Origin: Actinomycetes bacterium
GTDB lineage: Bacteria > Actinomycetota > Acidimicrobiia > Acidimicrobiales > Bog-793
Reading direction: 5' to 3'
NCBI GenBank assembly: GCA_021823365.1
Contig: JAKAOD010000033.1
Location: 1-12,516, forward strand
DNA length: 12,516 nt
A program made the position numbers and the translations under genes. This document shows, in pieces, positions 7,133 through 12,516 of this stretch (positions within the stretch are counted from its first letter, which is position 1; each line of letters opens with the position of its first letter). Below the pieces are notes generated by a model. The model saw only the letters and a list, made by a program, of their open reading frames with translations. It did no database searches and was not told the DNA's origin.

Positions 7133-8920
7133 GTGCACATCGTCGTCGCCGTCAAGCAGGTCCCGAGCCCTGAGTCGCTCGCCCTGGGGTCGACCGGGCG
7201 CCTGGAGCGCGAGGGCGTCCCCCTCGAGATGAGCGCCTACTGCCGGCGCGCCCTCGCAAAGGGCGTCGAGCTCGCGCGCGCGACAGGGGGGCGCTGCACG
7301 GTCGTCACGCTCGGCCCGCCGTCTGCCGAGGACGTGCTGCGCGAGGCGCTCGCCTACGGCGCCGACGACGCAGTGCTCGTGAGCGACCCCGTCCTCGCCG
7401 GCTCGGACACCCTCGTGACCGCCCAGGCGCTCGCCGCGCTGCTCGAGGTCGAGGGACGCCCCGACCTCGTGCTCGTCGGGCGGTCCTCGCTGGACGCAGA
7501 GACGGGACAGGTCGGCCCGCAGATCGCCGAGCTGCTCGACCTGCCGTTCGCCGGCGCCGTGCGTGAGCTCGAGCTGGACGCGACGGGGCGGCGCGTGCGC
7601 CTTCGCTGCGAGCAGGACGACGGCGGGTGCACCCTGTCGGTGCGCCTCCCCGCGGTTCTCGCCGTCGCCGAGCGCCTCTGCAGACCCGCGAAGGTCCCTG
7701 CGACGGAGTGGGCGGCGATCCCGGCCGCGCGCATCCGCACGCGCCGCGCCGACGAGCTCGGGTCGCCTGCGCCGGCGGGCGCCTCGAGCCCGACGGTCGT
7801 CGAGGCGATGCGGCCGATGCCCGCGCACCGGTCGCCCCACCGCTGCAGCGGGTCGCTCGACGAGCAGGTGCGCACCGCCGTCGCGCTCCTCGACGAGCGT
7901 GGTGCGCTGTCCGAGGAGCCCGCGCCGCCGCCGGCGCAGGTTGCCTCACGGGCGTGCGCCCCGCGCTCGGGCGGCGAGCGCCTCGTCGCCGTGCTCGTCG
8001 AGCCGGACCGGCGCGACGTCACTCGCGAGATGCTCGGCGCTGCGGCCACGCTCGCCGCGTGCCTCGGCGGCGAGGTCGCCGCCGTGGTCACCCGGTCCGA
8101 ACAACCCCGGGAGCTCTCGTCCTGGGGTGCCGACCGCCTCGTCGAGGTGACCGGCGCCCTCGTCGAGGAGGACTTCGCGCACTCCGTCGCCAGTTGGGCA
8201 CGCGAGCGGCTGCCGGAGGTCGTCCTCGCCCCGGCGACGTCCTTCGGGCGCGAGGTCGCCGCGCGCGTCGCCGCGTCGCTCGGCGCCGGGCTCGTCGGCG
8301 ACGCGCTCGACCTCGAAGTGGGCGGCGGCCGCCTGCGCTGCACGAAGCCGGCCTGCGGTGGGAGCCAGCTCGCGACGATCGCCGTCACGTCGGCGGTCCA
8401 GCTCGCGACGGTCCGCCCGGGCATGCTCCCTGTCCTCGTCGCGCGCCCGAGCTCGGCGGACGTCCCGACCGAGCGCGTCGCGGCGCGTCCGGGAGGTCGG
8501 ATCGAGATCGTGGCGCGCTGGCGCGACGACGACCTCGAGACGCTCGCGCGCGCCTCGGTCGTCGTCGGCGTCGGCGCGGGCGTCGCGCCCGAGGACTACG
8601 GCGAGGTCGAGGCGCTCGCGGAGGTGCTCGGCGCCGAGCTCGCCGCGACGCGCAAGGTCACCGACCAGGGCCATGTCGCGCGCTCGCGGCAGCTCGGCAT
8701 CACCGGCCGGAGCATCTCCCCGCGCCTGTACGTCGCGCTCGGGGTGAGCGGCAAGCTCAACCACCTGATCGGCGTCCGGGGCGCCGGCACGATCCTCGCC
8801 GTGAACAGCGACCCCGACGCGCCGATCCTCGCGAGCTGCGACGTGGCCGTCGTCGGCGACTGGCGCGAGGCGGCCCGGCTGCTCCGCGACGAGCTCGCCC
8901 GGCGCGAGGTCCCCGCGTGA
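7133..8920 (+). CDS. Electron transfer flavoprotein, beta and alpha subunits fused in one chain, 595 aa
   Basis: ETFs are soluble FAD/AMP proteins that collect electrons from acyl-CoA and other dehydrogenases and pass them to a quinone reductase or other acceptor; alpha and beta are normally separate proteins. Here residues 1-~260 are the beta domain: VHIVVAVKQVPSPES at the N-terminus, REGVP (26-30), and the signature LDAETGQVGPQ (120-130). A Pro/Ala linker (about 261-281) leads to an alpha domain (~283-595). Its C-terminal FAD region has R507, ITGRSISPRLYVALGVSG (523-540), His544 and NSDPDAPI (558-565), equivalent to the Arg, Thr and His contacts in classical ETF-alpha. No stop or frameshift lies between the halves, and total length matches the sum of both subunits. 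The usual Asn-Pro-Asp after REGVP in beta is replaced by EMSAYC. The start is the GTG at 7133. No dehydrogenase or ETF-quinone oxidoreductase gene is adjacent, so the redox partners are unknown. Confidence 0.9.
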   Translation: MHIVVAVKQVPSPESLALGSTGRLEREGVPLEMSAYCRRALAKGVELARATGGRCTVVTLGPPSAEDVLREALAYGADDAVLVSDPVLAGSDTLVTAQALAALLEVEGRPDLVLVGRSSLDAETGQVGPQIAELLDLPFAGAVRELELDATGRRVRLRCEQDDGGCTLSVRLPAVLAVAERLCRPAKVPATEWAAIPAARIRTRRADELGSPAPAGASSPTVVEAMRPMPAHRSPHRCSGSLDEQVRTAVALLDERGALSEEPAPPPAQVASRACAPRSGGERLVAVLVEPDRRDVTREMLGAAATLAACLGGEVAAVVTRSEQPRELSSWGADRLVEVTGALVEEDFAHSVASWARERLPEVVLAPATSFGREVAARVAASLGAGLVGDALDLEVGGGRLRCTKPACGGSQLATIAVTSAVQLATVRPGMLPVLVARPSSADVPTERVAARPGGRIEIVARWRDDDLETLARASVVVGVGAGVAPEDYGEVEALAEVLGAELAATRKVTDQGHVARSRQLGITGRSISPRLYVALGVSGKLNHLIGVRGAGTILAVNSDPDAPILASCDVAVVGDWREAARLLRDELARREVPA

Positions 8921-8958
8921 ACGGCGGGCCGCGGCGACGCGACGGCGGGCAGGGCACC

Positions 8959-9013
8959 GCGCCGGCCCGGCGCACGGGTGGAGGCGATCCGGGCCCGGCG
9001 CCCTGACGGGCGC
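8959..9013 (+). terminator. Hairpin cluster between ETF and corA
   Basis: The 105-base gap (8921-9025) carries three inverted repeats: GCGCCGG/CCGGCGC with a one-base centre (8959-8973), the palindrome CCGGGCCCGG (8989-8998), and GCGCCC-TGAC-GGGCGC (8998-9013), a 6-bp stem with a tetraloop ending 12 bases before the corA ATG. The last is the best folded. These could end ETF transcription or form a corA leader. There is no T-run and no recognisable M-box riboswitch, which would need far more sequence. Confidence 0.4.
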
Positions 9014-9025
9014 AACAATGGCGCG

Positions 9026-10087
9026 ATGAACGGTCACCTGATCACCGCCGACGGGGCGCACCACGACCTCGACGCCCAGAACGTGCAGCGCCTCCTGGAC
9101 ACCTCGGCGCGCTTCTGGCTCGATCTCGACGGTCTCGACCCGGAATCGGGAGGAGCGCTGCTTCGCGACGTGTTCGGCTTTCATCCGCTTGCCTTGGAGG
9201 ACGCCGAGCACTTCGGGCAGCGCCCGAAGCTCGACATCTACGACGGCTACGTCCTGATGGTCGTCCACGGCGCGACGTCCGAGGGCCGCCTCGTCGAGGT
9301 GCACTGCTTCTACTCTGCGAGCTACCTCGTGACCGTGCACCACGACCCCTGCCCCGATCTGGTGGCGCTGGCCGCGCGGCTCGGCCGGCACGCGGGTCCG
9401 GTGCAGGACCACGTCATGCTCCTCTACCGGGTCGTCGACGCGCTCGTCGACGGTTTCTTCCCGGTGCTCGCCCGCCTCGACGACCGGATCGACGAGCTCG
9501 AGGACGAGATCCTCCAGCGACCGACGGACCAGCAGCTCGGGCAGCTGTTCGACATGAAGCGCTCCCTCATCGCAATGCGCAAGGTCGTGACCCCAGAGCG
9601 CGACATGATGGCCTCGCTGCTCGCCGGCGGCGACGAGCTGCCCGGCATGACGCCCGACGCCGAGCGCTACTTCCGGGACCTCTACGACCATCTCGTCCGC
9701 GTCAGCGACCTCGTCGACAGCTACCGCGACCTGATGACCGGAGCCCTCGACACGCACCTGTCGACGGTGTCCAACCGGCTGAACGTCGTCATGAAGCAGC
9801 TCACCATCATCGCAACGGTGTTCCTCCCGATGAGCTTCATCACCGGTTTCTTCGGGCAGAACTTCGGCTGGATGGTCGACCGCCTCGACTCTCTCGGCGT
9901 CTTGCTCGGCCTCGGCGTCGGCCTTCAGGTGGTCGTCGCCGCGGCGCTCGTCGTCCTGTTCCGGCGCCGCGGGTGGCTCAGCGCCGACGGCACCGTCCCG
10001 CCGGCAAGACCGGCGGCGCGCCCGCACGCCGAGCCCTCGCAGCGCTGGCACCTGCTCGGCGCGAGCAGGACCGGCGGGCAGACCTAG
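9026..10087 (+). CDS. corA: CorA-family divalent-cation transporter with GQN pore motif, 353 aa
   Basis: This is a membrane channel-like transporter of the CorA/MIT superfamily, whose members form pentamers and let Mg2+ (or Co2+, Ni2+, Zn2+) enter. The cytoplasmic N-terminal alpha/beta domain (about 1-130) includes FHPLALEDAEHFGQRPKLD (52-70), a family hallmark. It is followed by the long stalk helices (about 131-256; LDDRIDELEDEIL, RSLIAMRKVVTPERDMM, then the long helix into the membrane). TM1 is at about 258-276 and TM2 at about 290-312. The pore-mouth motif after TM1 reads GFFGQNFGW, so GQN (277-279) stands where classical CorA has GMN. The C-terminal tail after TM2 is basic and Pro-rich, as often seen. 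The start is the ATG at 9026; an in-frame GTG at 8978 would add 16 unconserved residues across the intergenic hairpins. Ion choice cannot be fixed from the sequence. Confidence 0.93.
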   Translation: MNGHLITADGAHHDLDAQNVQRLLDTSARFWLDLDGLDPESGGALLRDVFGFHPLALEDAEHFGQRPKLDIYDGYVLMVVHGATSEGRLVEVHCFYSASYLVTVHHDPCPDLVALAARLGRHAGPVQDHVMLLYRVVDALVDGFFPVLARLDDRIDELEDEILQRPTDQQLGQLFDMKRSLIAMRKVVTPERDMMASLLAGGDELPGMTPDAERYFRDLYDHLVRVSDLVDSYRDLMTGALDTHLSTVSNRLNVVMKQLTIIATVFLPMSFITGFFGQNFGWMVDRLDSLGVLLGLGVGLQVVVAAALVVLFRRRGWLSADGTVPPARPAARPHAEPSQRWHLLGASRTGGQT

Positions 10088-10187
10088 CCGCCCCCTGCTC
10101 AGGGCCTTCCGGCCTCGACGATGCGGCGGGCGCGGCGAGACCGAGGCCCGCCAGGACGACGACGGCAGACAGTGCGAGCTTCCTCAT
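9978..10187 (-). CDS. Possible small secreted peptide or gene remnant (69 aa), overlapping the corA 3' end
   Basis: On the minus strand an ATG at 10187 opens a 69-residue frame whose N-terminus, MRKLALSAVVVLAGLGLAAP followed by AASS, looks like a signal peptide: basic start, hydrophobic core, small residues at a likely cleavage site near residue 22. The first ~30 codons, which lie outside corA, also favour G or C at the third position. The rest (about residue 34 onward) is Arg/Ala-rich, overlaps corA in antisense and looks like non-coding shadow. No Shine-Dalgarno is visible. Readings: a tiny exported peptide, the 5' stump of a gene truncated by rearrangement, or chance in GC-rich DNA. I do not recognise a family. 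Confidence 0.25.
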   Translation of the reverse strand: MRKLALSAVVVLAGLGLAAPAASSRPEGPEQGAARSARRSCSRRAGASAARARRAGAPPVLPAGRCRRR

Positions 10188-10208
10188 CGGCGGCCAACTC
10201 TCGCTCCG

Positions 10209-10226
10209 GGGCCGGGACCCCGGCCC
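10209..10226. terminator. Strong inverted repeat between convergent genes, probable bidirectional terminator
   Basis: GGGCCGGG (10209-10216) and CCCGGCCC (10219-10226) are perfect reverse complements; with a four-base loop (GACC) seven G-C pairs remain. It lies in the convergent gap, about 120 bases after the corA stop and about 120 bases after the end of the minus-strand PLP enzyme gene, where a two-way terminator is expected. There is no T-tract on either side, so the call rests on stem strength and position. Confidence 0.45.
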
Positions 10227-10273
10227 GACCGTTGCCGGGTGATCCCACCTGGGCACGGCGACGCGACGCCCGT

Positions 10274-10322
10274 GCGGTCGCCGGTTGCCGGTCGCCGGTT
10301 GCCGGTTGCCGGTCGCCGGTCG
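10274..10322. repeat. 7-bp tandem repeat array, CCGGTYG
   Basis: Six contiguous copies of CCGGTTG or CCGGTCG run from 10281 to 10322, preceded by a seventh copy with one mismatch (GCGGTCG, 10274-10280). The variable T/C at position 6 is the only difference between the six. The array begins 25 bases beyond the stop codon of the PLP enzyme gene (minus strand) and is not translated by any supported gene. Its unit is not a multiple of three. Confidence 0.85.
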
Positions 10323-10347
10323 CGCCGGTGGCCGTCGCCCGGCGCCG

Positions 10348-11652
10348 TCAGCGGAAGCAGGTCTGCAGCCGCTCCACGACCCAGTAGCCGTCGTCGACGA
10401 GGAGCGCCTCGTCGAACTTGTCGAAGGCCGTGCAGGGATGGGAGATGCCGAACCCGACCCGGTCCCCCGGGCGGAGCCCGCCCGCTGGGCCGTTCGGACC
10501 GAGACGCAGATAGCCGTGCTGGTCGTCGAGCGCCACGACGGCAAGGTCGTGGACGTCCTCCACGGCGCAGCCGTCCGCACGAGCCAGGTGGAGCGGAAGG
10601 GGAAGCCCGAGGTCGAAGGACACGTCGCGCTTCCCGAGCCCCACGATCGCGCGGCCGGGCTCCGGCGCCGACAGCACGTTGGCCCACACCTCGAGCGCCG
10701 GGCGGAGGCGGGACCCGCTTCGGTCCCCGCCCGCGGCGAGCGGCGACACCGTCTCGTAGACGCCGTGGTCGTGGGTGACGTAGCAACCTGCCCGCACGAC
10801 GAGCCGAGCGCTGTGCCCGCCGTAGTCGGCGCCGCGCCCGAGAAGGGCGGCGACCCGGTCGAAGTACTTGCTGCCACCGGCCGAGACGATGAACGGCTCG
10901 GCACCGCCGAAGGCTCCCGCGACGGCGAGCTCCCGAGCGAGGCGCCGGAGGGAGTCGAGGTAGTCGTCGACACGGCAGAGGGTCTCGCCCGAGCGGTCGG
11001 AGCCGAGGCCGCCCTCGTAACCCTCGACACCGCGCAGCACGAGGTGCGGTGCCGAACCCACCGACGCGGCGACCCGGCACGCCTCCTCGAGCGAGCGCGC
11101 CCCGCAGCGGCCTGCCGGCGCGCCGAGCTCGACGAGGACGCCGAGCGGTCGTCCAGCGTCAAGGTCGGCAAGGCCGCGCTCGAGAACCTCGACGCCTGCA
11201 GCCGAGTCGACGAGGCACATCACCTCGACCGCCTCGATGCCAGGACCCGCCCCGAGCCACTCGATGTCGCGCCGGGCAACGACCTCGTTGGCGATGAGCA
11301 CCCTCGGCGACCCGGCGGCGGCGGCAACCTTCGCCTGGGTGACGTCGGCCACCGTGATCGCCCACGCGCCCGCCCGGAGCTGGCGCTGGAAGATCGCCGG
11401 CGCCATGGTCGTCTTCCCGTGCGGCGCGAGCTCGAAGCCGCGCTCCCGCGCGTAGCGGGCCATCAGCCCGACGTTGTGATCGACGGCCGACTCGAAGACC
11501 GTGAGGACGGGAAGCGTAACGTCGCCTCGCGCGACGCTCGTCCCGCCGGGCCGGGCCGGGCCGGGCCGCGCCCGTCCGGCCCCCCCTGTTCGCGTCCACG
11601 TCCTCGACCTCCGCGCCCTGTCGACGTCCCCTTGCCCGAGTTGCCGAGGCAC
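10348..11652 (-). CDS. PLP-dependent D-serine dehydratase-like protein (Dsd1/amino acid deaminase, alanine racemase N-terminal fold), about 434 aa, start uncertain
   Basis: This is a predicted cytoplasmic fold-type III PLP enzyme acting on a D-amino acid or related 3-hydroxy amino acid; relatives include eukaryotic-type D-serine dehydratase and D-threonine aldolase. Numbering is from the GTG at 11652. The PLP-lysine motif is APHGKTTMAP with Lys80 (76-85), followed by the barrel segment GAWAITVADVTQAKVA (95-110). VSAGGSKYFD (256-265) and the C-terminal GISHPCTAFDK (402-412) follow; His405 and Cys407 match the HxC pair that binds zinc in D-serine dehydratase. Recognisable homology begins only at DVTLPVLTVFESAVDHN (44-60). 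The upstream ~40 residues are Arg/Gly/Pro-rich and include GGGCC repeats, and no Shine-Dalgarno is seen at 11652. The only nearer in-frame start, ATG at 11463, would remove the first barrel strand. So the N-terminus may be mis-set or altered. Substrate is inferred. Confidence 0.87.
   Translation of the reverse strand: MPRQLGQGDVDRARRSRTWTRTGGAGRARPGPARPGGTSVARGDVTLPVLTVFESAVDHNVGLMARYARERGFELAPHGKTTMAPAIFQRQLRAGAWAITVADVTQAKVAAAAGSPRVLIANEVVARRDIEWLGAGPGIEAVEVMCLVDSAAGVEVLERGLADLDAGRPLGVLVELGAPAGRCGARSLEEACRVAASVGSAPHLVLRGVEGYEGGLGSDRSGETLCRVDDYLDSLRRLARELAVAGAFGGAEPFIVSAGGSKYFDRVAALLGRGADYGGHSARLVVRAGCYVTHDHGVYETVSPLAAGGDRSGSRLRPALEVWANVLSAPEPGRAIVGLGKRDVSFDLGLPLPLHLARADGCAVEDVHDLAVVALDDQHGYLRLGPNGPAGGLRPGDRVGFGISHPCTAFDKFDEALLVDDGYWVVERLQTCFR
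11548..11567. repeat. Four tandem copies of GGGCC
   Basis: GGGCC is repeated four times without a break (11548-11567), inside the presumed 5' end of the PLP enzyme gene. On the minus strand it encodes the unlikely-looking Pro/Gly/Ala/Arg stretch just before the conserved domain, which adds doubt about the start. Such runs are also prone to slippage and sequencing error. Confidence 0.8.
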
Positions 11653-11807
11653 ACCGTAGAGCGACGGGCGCGCCGGCACCGGCTGCCGGCACCGGCTGCC
11701 GTGACCGGCTGCAGGGCCGTCGCGGCCGCGCCGGGGCGGCATGCGGCGCAGCCTGTGACGGGGTCGAATAGGGTTCCTTCCGTGGTCAGGGATCGTTCGG
11801 GGGTTCG
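11653..11807. other. Divergent intergenic region between PLP enzyme and pntA
   Basis: This 155-base spacer (344 bases if the PLP enzyme begins at 11463) must hold the promoters of both divergent genes. Apart from the 13-bp repeats, the only less GC-rich stretch is near 11764-11780 (GTCGAATAGGGTTCC), a plausible -10 neighbourhood for pntA. I cannot match a convincing -35/-10 pair. GTTCG occurs at 11794-11798 and GTTCG again at 11803-11807 just before the pntA ATG; no clear Shine-Dalgarno is seen. Confidence 0.4.
11672..11710. repeat. Three tandem copies of a 13-bp unit
   Basis: GCCGGCACCGGCT occurs at 11672-11684 and 11685-11697 exactly, and at 11698-11710 with two changes (GCCGTGACCGGCT). 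The array lies in the divergent spacer between the PLP enzyme and pntA, about 100 bases before the pntA start. Each unit contains the near-palindrome GCCGGCACCGGC. It could hold repeated binding sites for a regulator of either gene, or be a slippage product. Confidence 0.8.
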
Positions 11808-12516
11808 ATGAGCGCGGATGGCTCGCCGGGGGACGGCGAGGCCCCGCCGAAGAATGCGACCGGGGGCGCCGGGGCAAGGTCCCTCGCCCTCGGCGTGCTC
11901 GAGGAAGCCGGCGACCGCGAGCGGCGGGTCGCGGTGGTCCCGGAGGACGTCGGCCGCTTCGCCGCTGCGGGGATCTCGCTCCTCGTCGAGAGCGGCGCGG
12001 GCGAGCGCGCGTGGCAGCGTGACGATGCCTATCGCGCCGCCGGCGCGACCGTCGGCCCGCGCGCCGACGTCGTCGCGAGCTGCGACGCGATCGTGAGCGT
12101 CGCCAGGCCCGCGCAGGACGCGATCGACCTGCTCCGTCCCGGCCAAGCAGTCGTCGGGCTCCTGCAGCCCCTCGTCGACCCGGGCTTCACCAGGGAGCTC
12201 GCCGCCCGCGGCGTCACGGCGGTGAGCCTCGACGGCCTGCCGCGCACGTTGAGCCGCGCGCAGGCGATGGACGCCCTCACCTCCCAGGCGAACGTCGCCG
12301 GCTACAAGGCGGCCGTCCTCGCCGCCGACACCTTCGGGCGCTACTTCCCCCTCCTCATCACCGCGGCGGGCACCTCGAAGCCGGCGAACGTCCTCGTCCT
12401 CGGTGCCGGGGTCGCCGGGCTGCAGGCCATGGGCACGGCTCGCCGCCTGGGGGCGGTCGTCACCGGCTACGACGTGCGGCCCGCGACGCGATCGGAGGTC
12501 GAGTCGGTCGGCGCGC
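11808..12516 (+). CDS. pntA: NAD(P) transhydrogenase alpha subunit (PntA), 3'-truncated by window edge
   Basis: This is the NAD(H)-binding subunit of the proton-translocating transhydrogenase, which uses the proton gradient to reduce NADP+ with NADH. The visible 236 residues match the alanine dehydrogenase/PntA fold: ERRVAVVPEDVGRF (38-51), DGLPRTLSRAQAMDALTSQ (142-160), the signature ANVAGYKAAVLAA (161-173), ITAAGTSKPANVLVLGAGVA (184-203) containing the Rossmann motif GAGVAG, and YDVRPATRSEVESVGA (221-236). These agree closely with E. coli PntA (PRISRAQSLDALSSMANIAGY as remembered, in part). The SRAQ..DAL.S pattern favours PntA over alanine dehydrogenase. The ATG at 11808 leaves a ~25-residue Gly/Pro-rich leader longer than usual; the GTG codon at 11895 lies inside the first strand and is too late. 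Whether it is the short split form or the fused form, and whether pntB follows, lies beyond the window. Confidence 0.92.
   Translation, partial: MSADGSPGDGEAPPKNATGGAGARSLALGVLEEAGDRERRVAVVPEDVGRFAAAGISLLVESGAGERAWQRDDAYRAAGATVGPRADVVASCDAIVSVARPAQDAIDLLRPGQAVVGLLQPLVDPGFTRELAARGVTAVSLDGLPRTLSRAQAMDALTSQANVAGYKAAVLAADTFGRYFPLLITAAGTSKPANVLVLGAGVAGLQAMGTARRLGAVVTGYDVRPATRSEVESVGA

Noticed and set aside
6623..7840. A 405-codon minus-strand frame across the kinase/ETF junction
   Set aside because: It is antisense to conserved kinase ATP-binding motifs and the ETF beta domain, with no domain of its own.
8921..9025. M-box-type magnesium riboswitch before corA
   Set aside because: The gap is only 105 bases and lacks the size and conserved elements of an M-box; only simple hairpins are present.
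7946..10051. A 701-codon open frame on the minus strand
   Set aside because: It is antisense to the clear ETF and CorA genes. Its translation is Arg/Ala/Asp/Glu/His-rich low complexity without any domain, as expected from GC-rich shadow frames.
11766..11780. A sigma-70-like promoter for pntA around GAATAGGGTT
   Set aside because: A possible -10 exists but no -35 at suitable spacing, so I mention it only as a plausible neighbourhood and do not list it as a promoter.
10285..11811. A 508-codon open frame on the plus strand opposite the PLP enzyme
   Set aside because: The minus-strand frame has the PLP lysine and HxC motifs and the plus-strand frame has no recognisable domain, so the plus frame is the shadow.
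1..12516. CRISPR arrays, tRNA/rRNA genes, insertion sequences, phage or defence genes
   Set aside because: I scanned for spaced direct repeats, tRNA-like cloverleaf ends, transposase motifs and toxin-antitoxin pairs and saw none that I could support.

Overview
The window is GC-rich (well over 65% G+C by eye) and codes densely, with G or C at almost every third codon position, many GTG starts and stop/start overlaps of 1-4 bases. With the gene families present, this suggests a chromosomal piece of a high-GC Actinomycetota, possibly of an Acidimicrobiia-like lineage. The lineage is inference from composition and gene content; no rRNA or other marker gene is present.

Region 1 (1-4890, + strand) is a carbohydrate-type ABC importer operon: the 3' part of a family-1 solute-binding protein, a VIT1/CCC1-type metal transporter wedged in 4 bases after it, a MalK/UgpC-like ATPase, and MalF-like and MalG-like permeases joined by GTGA and ATGA overlaps. 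Region 2 (4928-7046, + strand) is an OmpR/PhoB response regulator and its membrane histidine kinase, starting 37 bases after the last permease. It may control, or be co-transcribed with, the importer. Region 3 (7133-10087, + strand) holds a single-chain electron transfer flavoprotein (beta domain fused to alpha domain), then a CorA-family divalent-cation channel whose pore motif reads GQN instead of GMN. Hairpins lie in the gaps before both genes.

Region 4 (10088-10347) is a convergent intergenic region with a strong inverted repeat, a short minus-strand ORF with a signal-peptide-like start, and a 7-bp tandem repeat array. Region 5 (10348-12516) is a minus-strand PLP enzyme of the D-serine dehydratase-like (Dsd1/amino acid deaminase) family, divergent from the 5' part of pntA (proton-translocating NAD(P) transhydrogenase alpha subunit), which runs off the right edge. 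The spacer between them and the presumed N-terminus of the PLP enzyme are full of short GC-rich tandem repeats, so that start is uncertain.

No tRNA, rRNA, CRISPR array, insertion sequence or phage gene was seen. The window looks mostly like ordinary housekeeping and transport chromosome. The points most worth a second look are the fused ETF, the GQN CorA, the metal transporter inside the sugar importer operon, the hairpin over the response-regulator start, and the repeat-rich spacers around the PLP enzyme.
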